Part shown: positions 53,501-64,000 of the stretch, piece by piece
Position numbering within the stretch: position 1 is the stretch's first letter
Layout of the letters: every line of letters starts with the position of its first letter
Assembly: GCA_963170755.1 (NCBI GenBank)
Contig: CAUJHA010000370.1
Coordinates: 1 to 64,000, forward strand
Length of the DNA: 64,000 nucleotides
Direction: 5' to 3'
From: Amphimallon solstitiale
Taxonomy: Eukaryota > Arthropoda > Insecta > Coleoptera > Scarabaeidae
Position numbers and translations under genes: made by a program
The notes under the pieces: generated by a model
Database searches by the model: none
Seen by the model: only the letters and a program-made list of their open reading frames with translations
Told to the model about the DNA's origin: nothing

Positions 53501-53660
53501 AAAGACCATTTAAATGCTGCTAATTCGACATTTTTTCGAAACTTTAATCGCGAATATCTCGGAAACGGTAAGAGATAGAACGTTTTGCTTTGAACGAGAG
53601 TGTTGCCAGTGAAAATCTGTATAAGATAGACCTATTAAATCCTGCTAAATATACATTTTT
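50520..53660 (+). repeat. 29-monomer higher-order repeat, copy 2 (5121 bp period)
   Basis: Copy of 45.4-48.5 kb with markers at 50692, 50749, 51593 and 51716. Private to this copy are AAATTTTAATC at 52660 and TAATTCGAC at about 53524. Agreement breaks between 53.66 and 53.78 kb, where a TTTTGC/GTGAAAATC unit replaces the expected GTGAAATC unit. Confidence 0.88.
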
Positions 53661-54427
53661 TCGAAACGAGAATGTTCAAAGACCATTTAAATGCTGCTAA
53701 ATCGACATTTTTTCGAAACTTTAATCGCGAATATCTCGGAAACGGTAAGAGATAGAACGTTTTGCTTTGAACGAGAGTGTTCCCAGTGAAAATCTGTATA
53801 AGATAGACCTATTAAATCCTGCTAAATATACATTTTTTCGAAACGAGAATGTAAAAGACCATTTAAATGCTGCTAAATCGACATTTTTTCCAAACTTTAA
53901 TCGCGAATATCTCGGAAACGGTAAGAGATAGAACGTTTTTCTTTGAACGAGAGTGTTCCCAGTGAAAATCTGTATAAGATAGACCTATTAAATCCTGCTA
54001 AATATACATCTTTTCGAAACGAGAATGTTCAAAGACCATTTAAATGCTGCTAAATCGACATTTTTTCGAAACTTTAATCGCGAATATCTCGGAAACGGTA
54101 AGAGATAGAACGTTTTTCTTTGAACGAGAGTGTTCCCAGTGAAAATCTGTATAAGATAGACCTATTAAATCCTGCTAAATATACATCTTTTCGAAACGAG
54201 AATGTTCAAAGACCATTTAAATGCTGCTAAATCGACATTTTTTCGAAACTTTAATCGCGAATATCTCGGAAACGGTAAGAGATAGAACGTTTTTCTTTGA
54301 ACGAGAGTGTTGCCAGTGAAAATCTGTATAAGATAGACCTATTAAATCCTGCTAAATATACATTTTTTCGAAACGAGAATGTTCAAAGGCCATTTAAATG
54401 CTGCTAAATCGACATTTTTTCGAAATT

Positions 54428-54993
54428 TTAATCGCGAATATCTCGGAAACGGTAAGAGATAGAACGTTTTTCTTTGAACGAGAGTGTTGCCAGTGAAAAT
54501 CTGTATAAGATAGACCTATTAAATCCTGCTAAATATACATTTTTTCGAAACGAGAATGTAAAAGACCATTTAAATGCTGCTAAATCGACATTTTTTCCAA
54601 ACTTTAATCGCGAATATCTCGGAAACGGTAAGAGATACAACGTTTTTCTTTGAACGAGAGTGTTGCCAGTGAAAATCTGTATAAGATAGACCTATTAAAT
54701 CCTGCTAAATATACATTTTTTCGAAACGAGAATGTTCAAAGACCATTTAAATGCTGCTAAATCGACATTTTTTCCAAACTTTAATCGCGAATATCTCGGA
54801 AACGGTAAGAGATAGAACGTTTTTCTTTGAACGAGAGTGTTGCCAGTGAAAATCTGTATAAGATAGACCTATTAAATCCTGCTAAATATACATTTTTTCG
54901 AAACGAGAATGTAAAAGACCATTTAAATGCTGCTAAATCGACATTTTTTCCAAACTTTAATCGCGAATATCTCGGAAACGGTAAGAGATACAA
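54428..54993 (+). repeat. Three-monomer arrangement shared with 1251-1816
   Basis: The order GTTGCC with GTAAAAG and GATACAAC, then GTTGCC with GTTCAAAG but a following CCAAAC start, then again GTTGCC with GTAAAAG and GATACAAC, is found here and at 1251-1816, 53177 bp away. The middle unit is unusual because GTTCAAAG is normally followed by TTCGAAAC, so the pair is unlikely to have arisen twice by chance. Internally the step is 353 bp. Confidence 0.65.
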
Positions 54994-57900
54994 CGTTTTT
55001 CTTTGAACGAGAGTGTTGCCAGTGAAAATCTGTATAAGATAGACCTATTAAATCCTGCTAAATATACATTTTTTCGAAACGAGAATGTTCAAAGACCATT
55101 TAAATGCTGCTAAATCGACATTTTTTCGAAACTTTAATCGCGAATATCTCGGAAACGGTAAGAGATAGAACGTTTTGCTTTGAACGAGAGTGTTCCCAGT
55201 GAAAATCTGTATAAGATAGACCTATTAAATCCTGCTAAATATACATTTTTTCGAAACGAGAATGTAAAAGACCATTTAAATGCTGCTAAATCGACATTTT
55301 TTCCAAACTTTAATCGCGAATATCTCGGAAACGGTAAGAGATACAACGTTTTTCTTTGAACGAGAGTGTTCCCAGTGAAAATCTGTATAAGATAGACCTA
55401 TTAAATCCTGCTAAATATACATTTTTTCGAAACGAGAATGTTCAAAGTCCATTTAAATGCTGCTAAATCGACATTTTTTCGAAACTTTAATCGCGAATAT
55501 CTCGGAAACGGTAAGAGATAGAACGTTTTTCTTTGAACGAGAGTGTTCCCAGTGAAATCTGTATAAGATAGACCTATTAAATCCTGCTAAATATACATCT
55601 TTTCGAAACGAGAATGTTCAAAGACCATTTAAATGCTGCTAAATCGACATTTTTTCGAAACTTTAATCGCGAATATCTCGGAAACGGTAAGAGATAGAAC
55701 GTTTTTCTTTGAACGAGAGTGTTCCCAGTGAAAATCTGTATAAGATAGACCTATTAAATCCTGCTAAATATACATCTTTTCGAAACGAGAATGTTCAAAG
55801 GCCATTTAAATGCTGCTAAATCGACATTTTTTCGAAACTTTAATCGCGAATATCTCGGAAACGGTAAGAGATAGAACGTTTTTCTTTAAACGACAGTGTT
55901 CCCAGTGAAAATCTGTATAAGATAGACCTATTAAATCCTGCTAAATATACATCTTTTCGAAACGAGAATGTTCAAAGACCATTTAAATGCTGCTAAATCG
56001 ACATTTTTTCGAAACTTTAATCGCGAATATCTCGGAAACGGTAAGAGATAGAACGTTTTTCTTTGAACGAGAGTGTTCCCAGTGAAAATCTGTATAAGAT
56101 AGACCTATTAAATCCTGCTAAATATACATCTTTTCGAAACGAGAATGTTCAAAGACCATTTAAATGCTGCTAAATCGACATTTTTTCGAAACTTTAATCG
56201 CGAATATCTCGGAAACGGTAAGAGATAGAACGTTTTTCTTTGAACGAGAGTGTTCCCAGTGAAATCTGTATAAGATAGACCTATTAAATCCTGCTAAATA
56301 TACATCTTTTCGAAACGAGAATGTTCAAAGACCATTTAAATGCTGCTAAATCGACATTTTTTCGAAACTTTAATCGCGAATATCTCGGAAACGGTAGGAG
56401 ATAGAACGTTTTTCTTTGAACGAGAGTGTTCCCAGTGAAAATCTGTATAAGATAGACCTATTAAATCCTGCTAAATATACATCTTTTCGAAACGAGAATG
56501 TTCAAAGACCATGCTGCTAAATCGACATTTTTTCGAAACTTTAATCGCGAATATCTCGGAAACGGTAAGAGATAGAACGTTTTTCTTTAAACGAGAGTGT
56601 TCCCAGTGAAAATCTGTATAAGATAGACCTATTAAATCCTGCTAAATATACATCTTTTCGAAACGAGAATGTTCAAAGACCATTTAAATGCTGCTAAATC
56701 GACATTTTTTCGAAACTTTAATCGCGAATATCTCGGAAACGGTAAGAGATAGAACGTTTTTCTTTGAACGAGAGTGTTCCCAGTGAAAATCTGTATAAGA
56801 TAGACCTATTAAATCCTGCTAAATATACATCTTTTCGAAACGAGAATGTTCAAAGACCATTTAAATGCTGCTAAATCGACATTTTTTCGAAACTTTAATC
56901 GCGAATATCTCGGAAACGGTAAGAGATAGAACGTTTTGCTTTGAACGAGAGTGTTCCCAGTGAAAATCTGTATAAGATAGACCTATTAAATCCTGCTAAA
57001 TATACATTTTTTCGAAACGAGAATGTAAAAGACCATTTAAATGCTGCTAAATCGACATTTTTTCCAAACTTTAATCGCGAATATCTCGGAAACGGTAAGA
57101 GATACAACGTTTTTCTTTGAACGAGAGTGTTGCCAGTGAAAATCTGTATAAGATAGACCTATTAAATCCTGCTAAATATACATTTTTTCGAAACGAGAAT
57201 GTTCAAAGACCATTTAAATGCTGCTAAATCGACATTTTTTCGAAACTTTAATCGCGAATATCTCGGAAACGGTAAGAGATAGAACGTTTTGCTTTGAACG
57301 AGAGTATTCCCAGTGAAAATCTGTATAAGATAGACCTATTAAATCCTGCTAAATATACATTTTTTCGAAACGAGAATGTAAAAGACCATTTAAATGCTGC
57401 TAAATCGACATTTTTTCCAAACTTTAATCGCGAATATCTCGGAAACGGTAAGAGATAGGAAGTTTTTCTTTGAACGAGAGTGTTCCCAGTGAAAATCTGT
57501 ATAAGATAGACCTATTAAATCCTGCTAAATATACATCTTTTCGAAACGAGAATGTTCAAAGACCATTTAAATGCTGCTAAATCGACATTTTTTCGAAACT
57601 TTAATCGCGAATATCTCGGAAACGGTAAGAGATAGAACGTTTTTCTTTGAACGAGAGTGTTCCCAGTGAAAATCTGTATAAGATAGACCTATTAAATCCT
57701 GCTAAATATACATCTTTTCGAAACGAGAATGTTCAAAGACCATTTAAATGCTGCTAAATCGACATTTTTTCGAAACTTTAATCGCGAATATCTCGGAAAC
57801 GGTAAGAGATAGAACGTTTTTCTTTGAACGAGAGTGTTCCCAGTGAAAATCTGTATAAGATAGACCTATTAAATCCTGCTAAATATACATTTTTTCGAAA

Positions 57901-59365
57901 CGAGAATGTAAAAGACCATTTAAATGCTGCTAAATCGACATTTTTTCCAAACTTTAATCGCGAATATCTCGGAAACGGTAAGAGATAGAACGTTTTTCTT
58001 TGAGCGAGAGTGTTGCCAGTGAAAATCTGTATAAGATAGACCTATTAAATTCTGCTAAATATACATTTTTTCGAAACGAGAATGTAAAAGACCATTTAAA
58101 TGCTGCTAAATCGACATTTTTTCCAAACTTTAATCGCGAATATCTCGGAAACGGTAAGAGATAGAACGTTTTGCTTTGAACGAGAGTGTTCCCAGTGAAA
58201 ATCTGTATAAGATAGACCTATTAAATCCTGCTAAATATACATTTTTTCGAAACGATAATGTAAAAGACCATTTAAATGCTGCTAAATCGACATTTTTTCC
58301 AAACTTTAATCGCGAATATCTCGGAAACGGTAAGAGATAGAACGTTTTTCTTTGAACGAGAGTGTTCCCAGTGAAAATCTGTATAAGATAGACCTATTAA
58401 ATCCTGCTAAATATACATTTTTTCGAAACGAGAATGTTCAAAGACCATTTAAATGCTGCTAAATCGACATTTTTTCGAAACTTTAATCGCGAATATCTCG
58501 GAAACGGTAAGAGATAGAACGTTTTTCTTTGAACGAGAGTGTTGCCAGTGAAAATCTGTATAAGATAGACCTATTAAATCCTGCTAAATATACATTTTTT
58601 CGAAACGAGAATGTAAAAGACCATTTAAATGCTGCTAAATCGACATTTTTTCCAAACTTTAATCGCGAATATCTCGGAAACGGTAAGAGATAGAACGTTT
58701 TTCTTTGAACGAGAGGGTTCCCAGTGAAATCTGTATAAGATAGACCTATTAAATCCTGCTAAATATACATCTTTTCGAAACGAGAATGTTCAAAGACCAT
58801 TTAAATGCTGCTAAATCGACATTTTTTCGAAACTTTAATCGCGAATATCTCGGAAACGGTAAGAGATAGAACGTTTTGCTTTGAACGAGAGTGTTGCCAG
58901 TGAAAATCTGTATAAGATAGACCTATTAAATCCTGCTAAATATACATTTTTTCGAAACGAGAATGTTCAAAGACCATTTAAATGCTGCTAAATCGACATT
59001 TTTTCGAAACTTTAATCGCGAATATCTCGGAAACGGTAAGAGATAGAACGTTTTGCTTTGAACGAGAGTGTTCCCAGTGAAAATCTGTATAAGATAGACC
59101 TATTAAATCCTGCTAAATATACATTTTTTCGAAACGAGAATGTAAAAGACCATTTAAATGCTGCTAAATCGACATTTTTTCGAAACTTTAATCGCGAATA
59201 TCTCGGAAACGGTAAGAGATAGAACGTTTTTCTTTGAACGAGAGTGTTCCCAGTGAAAATCTGTATAAGATAGACCTATTAAATCCTGCTAAATATACAT
59301 TTTTTCGAAACGAGAATGTTCAAAGACCATTTAAATGCTGCTAAATCGACATTTTTTCGAAACTT
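54993..59365 (+). repeat. Satellite monomers with several private indels and changes
   Basis: About 25 monomers. Notable are AAAGTCC at about 55448, TTTAAACGACAG at about 55889, GGTAGGAG at about 56398, a 6-base deletion inside the CATTTAAATG palindrome at about 56512, TTTAAACGAG at about 56589, GAGTATTCC at about 57305, ATAGGAAG at about 57459, TTGAGCG at about 58004, AAATTCTGC at about 58051, ACGATAATG at about 58256 and GAGAGGGTT at about 58716. Private changes look denser here than in the 14-31 kb core. The part at 56.5-58.0 kb matches 62.5-64.0 kb at an offset of 6000 bp. Confidence 0.7.
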
Positions 59366-61835
59366 TAATCGCGAATATCTCGGAAACGGTAAGAGATAGA
59401 ACGTTTTGCTTTGAACGAGAGTGTTCCCAGTGAAAATCTGTATAAGATAGACCTATTAAATCCTGCTAAATATACATTTTTTCGAAACGAGAATGTAAAA
59501 GACCATTTAAATGCTGCTAAATCGACATTTTTTCCAAACTTTAATCGCGAATATCTCGGAAACGGTAAGAGATACAACGTTTTTCTTTGAACGAGAGTGT
59601 TCCCAGTGAAAATCTGTATAAGATAGACCTATTAAATCCTGCTAAATATACATTTTTTCGAAACGAGAATGTTCAAAGACCATTTAAATGCTGCTAAATC
59701 GACATTTTTTCGAAACTTTAATCGCGAATATCTCGGAAACGGTAAGAGATAGAAAGTTTTTCTTTGAACGAGAGTGTTGCCAGTGAAAATCTGTATAAGA
59801 TAGACCTATTAAATCCTGCTAAATATACATTTTTTCGAAACGAGAATGTAAAAGACCATTTAAATGCTGCTAAATCGACATTTTTTCCAAACTTTAATCG
59901 CGAATATCTCGGAAACGGTAAGAGATAGAACGTTTTTCTTTGAACGAGAGTGTTCCCAGTGAAATCTGTATAAGATAGACCTATTAAATCCTGCTAAATA
60001 TACATCTTTTCGAAACGAGAATGTTCAAAGACCATTTAAATGCTGCTAAATCGACATTTTTTCGAAACTTTAATCGCGAATATCTCGGAAACGGTAAGAG
60101 ATAGAACGTTTTTCTTTGAACGAGAGTGTTCCCAGTGAAAATCTGTATAAGATAGACCTATTAAATCCTGCTAAATATACATCTTTTCGAAACGAGAATG
60201 TTCAAAGACCATTTAAATGCTGCTAAATCGACATTTTTTCGAAACTTTAATCGCGAATATCTCGGAAACGGTAAGAGATAGAACGTTTTTCTTTGAACGA
60301 GAGTGTTCCCAGTGAAAATCTGTATAAGATAGACCTATTAAATCCTGCTAAATATACATCTTTTCGAAACGAGAATGTTCAAAGACCATTTAAATGCTGC
60401 TAAATCGACATTTTTTCGAAACTTTAATCGTGAATATCTCGGAAACGGTAAGAGATAGAACGTTTTTCTTTGAACGAGAGTGTTCCCAGTGAAAATCTGT
60501 ATAAGATAGACCTATTAAATCCTGCTAAATATACATCTTTTCGAAACGAGAATGTTCAAAGACCATTTAAATGCTGCTAAATCGACATTTTTTCGAAACT
60601 TTAATCGCGAATATCTCGGAAACGGTAAGAGATAGAACGTTTTGCTTTGAACGAGAGTGTTCCCAGTGAAAATCTGTATAAGATAGACCTATTAAATCCT
60701 GCTAAATATACATTTTTTCGAAACGAGAATGTAAAAGACCATTTAAATGCTGCTAAATCGACATTTTTTCCAAACTTTAATCGCGAATATCTCGGAAACG
60801 GTAAGAGATACAACGTTTTTCTTTGAACGAGAGTGTTGCCAGTGAAAATCTGTATAAGATAGACCTATTAAATCCTGCTAAATATACATTTTTTCGAAAC
60901 GAGAATGTTCAAAGACCATTTAAATGCTGCTAAATCGACATTTTTTCGAAACTTTAATCGCGAATATCTCGGAAACGGTAAGAGATAGAACGTTTTGCTT
61001 TGAACGAGAGTGTTCCCAGTGAAAATCTGTATAAGATAGACCTATTAAATCCTGCTAAATATACATTTTTTCGAAACGAGAATGTTCAAAGACCATTTAA
61101 ATGCTGCTAAATCGACATTTTTTCGAAACTTTAATCGCGAATATCTCGGAAACGGTAAGAGATAGAACGTTTTTCTTTGAACGAGAGTGTTGCCAGTGAA
61201 AATCTGTATAAGATAGACCTATTAAATCCTGCTAAATATACATTTTTTCGAAACGAGAATGTAAAAGACCATTTAAATGCTGCTAAATCGACATTTTTTC
61301 CAAACTTTAATCGCGAATATCTCGGAAACGGTAAGAGATAGAACGTTTTTCTTTGAACGAGAGTGTTCCCAGTGAAATCTGTATAAGATAGACCTATTAA
61401 ATCCTGCTAAATATACATCTTTTCGAAACGAGAATGTTCAAAGACCATTTAAATGCTGCTAAATCGACATTTTTTCGAAACTTTAATCGCGAATATCTCG
61501 GAAACGGTAAGAGATAGAACGTTTTGCTTTGAACGAGAGTGTTCCCAGTGAAAATCTGTATAAGATAGACCTATTAAATCCTGCTAAATATACATTTTTT
61601 CGAAACGAGAATGTAAAAGACCATTTAAATGCTGCTAAATCGACATTTTTTCCAAACTTTAATCGCGAATATCTCGGAAACGGTAAGAGATACAACGTTT
61701 TTCTTTGAACGAGAGTGTTCCCAGTGAAAATCTGTATAAGATAGACCTATCAAATCCTGCTAAATATACATTTTTTCGAAACGAGAATGTTCAAAGACCA
61801 TTTAAATGCTGCTAAATCGACATTTTTTCGAAACT
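59365..61835 (+). repeat. 14-monomer higher-order repeat, copy 1 (2471 bp)
   Basis: This is the order TTTTGC with GTAAAAG and GATACAAC, GTTCCC, GTTGCC with GTAAAAG, GTGAAATC/CATCTT, three GTTCCC/CATCTT units, TTTTGC with GATACAAC, GTTGCC, TTTTGC and so on. It recurs at an offset of 2471 bp. Private changes are GAAAGTTTT at about 59753 and TCGTGAATA at about 60430. Confidence 0.75.
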
Positions 61836-64000
61836 TTAATCGCGAATATCTCGGAAACGGTAAGAGATAGAACGTTTTGCTTTGAACGAGAGTGTTCCCA
61901 GTGAAAATCTGTATAAGATAGACCTATTAAATCCTGCTAAATATACATTTTTTCGAAACGAGAATGTAAAAGACCATTTAAATGCTGCTAAATCGACATT
62001 TTTTCCAAACTTTAATCGCGAATATCTCGGAAACGGTAAGAGATACAACGTTTTTCTTTGAACGAGAGTGTTCCCAGTGAAAATCTGTATAAGATAGACC
62101 TATTAAATCCTGCTAAATATACATTTTTTCGAAACGAGAATGTTCAAAGACCATTTAAATGCTGCTAAATCGACATTTTTTCGAAACTTTAATCGCGAAT
62201 ATCTCGGAAACGGTAAGAGATAGAACGTTTTTCTTTGAACGAGAGTGTTGCCAGTGAAAATCTGTATAAGATAGACCTATTAAATCCTGCTAAATATACA
62301 TTTTTTCGAAACGAGAATGTAAAAGACCATTTAAATGCTGCTAAATCGACATTTTTTCCAAACTTTAATCGCGAATATCTCGGAAACGGTAAGAGATAGA
62401 ATATTTTTCTTTGAACGAGAGTGTTCCCAGTGAAATCTGTATAAGATAGACCTATTAAATCCTGCTAAATATACATCTTTTCGAAACGAGAATGTTCAAA
62501 GACCATTTAAATGCTGCTAAATCGACATTTTTTCGAAACTTTAATCGCGAATATCTCGGAAACGGTAAGAGATAGAACGTTTTTCTTTGAACGAGAGTGT
62601 TCCCAGTGAAAATCTGTATAAGATAGACCTATTAAATCCTGCTAAATATACATCTTTTCGAAACGAGAATGTTCAAAGACCATTTAAATGCTGCTAAATC
62701 GACATTTTTTCGAAACTTTAATCGCGAATATCTCGGAAACGGTAAGAGATAGAACGTTTTTCTTTGAACGAGAGTGTTCCCAGTGAAAATCTGTATAAGA
62801 TAGACCTATTAAATCCTGCTAAATATACATCTTTTCGAAACGAGAATGTTCAAAGACCATTTAAATGCTGCTAAATCGACATTTTTTCGAAACTTTAATC
62901 GCGAATATCTCGGAAACGGTAAGAGATAGAACGTTTTGCTTTGAACGAGAGTGTTCCCAGTGAAAATCTGTATAAGATAGACCTATTAAATCCTGCTAAA
63001 TATACATTTTTTCGAAACGAGAATGTAAAAGACCATTTAAATGCTGCTAAATCGACATTTTTTCCAAACTTTAATCGCGAATATCTCGGAAACGGTCAGA
63101 GATACAACGTTTTTCTTTGAACGAGAGTGTTGCCAGTGAAAATCTGTATAAGATAGACCTATTAAATCCTGCTAAATATACATTTTTTCGAAACGAGAAT
63201 GTTCAAAGACCATTTAAATGCTGCTAAATCGACATTTTTTCGAAACTTTAATCGCGAATATCTCGGAAACGGTAAGAGATAGAACGTTTTGCTTTGAACG
63301 AGAGTGTTCCCAGTGAAAATCTGTATAAGATAGACCTATTAAATCCTGCTAAATATACATTTTTTCGAAACGAGAATGTAAAAGACCATTTAAATGCTGC
63401 TAAATCGACATTTTTTCCAAACTTTAATCGCGAATATCTCGGAAACGGTAAGAGATAGAACGTTTTTCTTTGAACGAGAGTGTTCCCAGTGAAAATCTGT
63501 ATAGGATACACCTATTAAATCCTGCTAAATATACATCTTTTCGAAACGAGAATGTTCAAAGACCATTTAAATGCTGCTAAATCGACATTTTTTCGAAACT
63601 TTAATCGCGAATATCTCGGAAACGGTAAGAGATAGAACGTTTTTCTTTGAACGAGAGTGTTCCCAGTGAAAATCTGTATAAGATAGACCTATTAAATCCT
63701 GCTAAATATACATCTTTTCGAAACGAGAATGTTCAAAGACCATTTAAATGCTGCTAAACCGACATTTTTTCGAAACTTTAATCGCGAATATCTCGGAAAC
63801 GGTAAGAGATAGAACGTTTTTCTTTGAACGAGAGTGTTCCCAGTGAAAATCTGTATAAGATAGACCTATTAAATCCTGCTAAATATACATTTTTTCGAAA
63901 CGAGAATGTAAAAGACCATTTAAATGCTGCTAAATCGACATTTTTTCCAAACTTTAATCGCGAATATCTCGGAAACGGTAAGAGATAGAACGTTTTTCTT
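61836..64000 (+). repeat. 14-monomer higher-order repeat, copy 2 (runs off the window)
   Basis: Repeats the order of the preceding block, but with two rather than three CATCTT/GTTCCC units before the TTTTGC/GATACAAC unit, so the offset falls from 2471 to about 2295 bp (one monomer lost). A dimer step of 353 bp links 61483-61695 to 61836-62048. Private changes are GAATATTT at about 62400, GGTCAGAG at 63097, ATAGGATACACC at about 63504-63509 and AAACCGAC at about 63759. The window ends inside a monomer. Confidence 0.75.

Larger units (their letters stand above)
1..64000. repeat. Satellite DNA array, 176/177-bp monomer, about 362 copies
   Basis: Every part of the window reads as the same unit in the same orientation, recognised by CGCGAATATCTCGG, GAACGAGAGTGTT, CCTATTAAATCCTGC and CATTTAAATGCTGC recurring every 176 or 177 bases. 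Block distances agree on the mean period: 2121 bp for 12 units, 3709 for 21, 4240 for 24, 5121 for 29, giving about 176.6 bp. A 177-base consensus tallies at 60 G+C (34%). Units usually differ by only a few bases, mostly at nine recurring two-state sites, which indicates strong recent homogenisation. I saw no inversion, no interrupting element and no array edge. The unit size is in the range typical of nucleosome-scale satellites in eukaryotic heterochromatin. Whether it is centromeric, pericentromeric or subtelomeric cannot be decided from the sequence alone. Confidence 0.98.

Noticed and set aside
63248..63511. Minus-strand 87-codon open frame
   Set aside because: The usual spurious satellite frame, extended upstream to a GTG made by private changes at about 63504-63509.
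1..64000. CRISPR array
   Set aside because: The repetition is of the whole 176/177-bp unit with no unique spacers; the parts between conserved motifs are themselves repeated.
1..64000. CENP-B box
   Set aside because: The essential pattern TTCG-N4-A-N2-CGGG is not met. TTCGAAACGAG and TTCGAAACTTT have the first element but not the second, and no reverse-strand match was seen.
1..64000. Hammerhead ribozyme encoded by the satellite
   Set aside because: Some animal satellites encode hammerheads, but the core CTGATGA is absent on both strands in the consensus; GAAAC alone is not enough.

Overview
The whole 64 kb window is one uninterrupted array of tandem satellite DNA. A monomer of 176 or 177 bp, about 34% GC, is repeated roughly 362 times, head to tail, in one orientation. 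Both window edges lie inside the array. I found no protein-coding gene, tRNA, rRNA, transposon insertion, CRISPR array or unique sequence on either strand. This is eukaryotic heterochromatin-type DNA (centromeric, pericentromeric or subtelomeric). The organism cannot be named from the sequence. CpG is not depleted (about 10 per monomer against about 5 expected), which fits an organism with little cytosine methylation, such as many insects, better than a vertebrate or most plants; that is inference.

Monomer anatomy, taking the unit to start at the A before the T6 run preceding CGAAAC or CCAAAC: a first T-tract; a TCGCGA palindrome; a short dyad (TATCTC, 11-base loop, GAGATA); a second T-tract; a GAACGAGAGTGTTC motif; a TTAAATCCTGCTAAAT motif; a third T-tract with TTTCGAAA; then diverged second copies of the last two motifs around the palindrome CATTTAAATG. 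The second half of the unit is therefore an internal duplication of a shorter element. Monomers are nearly identical. Almost all variation sits at about nine two-state sites: G/C in GTTGCC or GTTCCC; TTTTTC or TTTTGC; CATTTT or CATCTT; GTTCAAAG or GTAAAAG; TTCGAAAC or TTCCAAAC; GATAGAAC or GATACAAC; GTGAAAATC or GTGAAATC; AAAGACC or AAAGGCC; AAACTTT or AAATTTT.

The order of these variants is not random. Reading them as barcodes, together with rare private mutations, shows higher-order blocks laid out largely as successive tandem duplications. These are: a 35/36-mer (1-2.3 kb against 6.36-8.5 kb), a 20-mer (9.0-10.45 against 12.54-13.98 kb), a 12-mer (14.87-16.99, 16.99-19.11 kb), a 21-mer (18.4-22.1, 22.1-25.8 kb), a 24-mer (22.7-26.7, 26.9-30.9 kb), a 26-mer (30.9-34.3, 35.5-38.9 kb) with an internal 5-mer expansion (38.0-39.8 kb), a second 24-mer (39.2-41.0, 43.4-45.2 kb), a 29-mer (45.4-48.5, 50.5-53.7 kb), and a 14-mer at the right edge (59.4-61.8, 61.8-64.0 kb). 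Private mutations shared by some copies and missing from others give a relative order of events.

The only open reading frames are spurious 70-87 codon minus-strand frames that cross monomer junctions where one unit is 176 bp. They are not annotated as genes.
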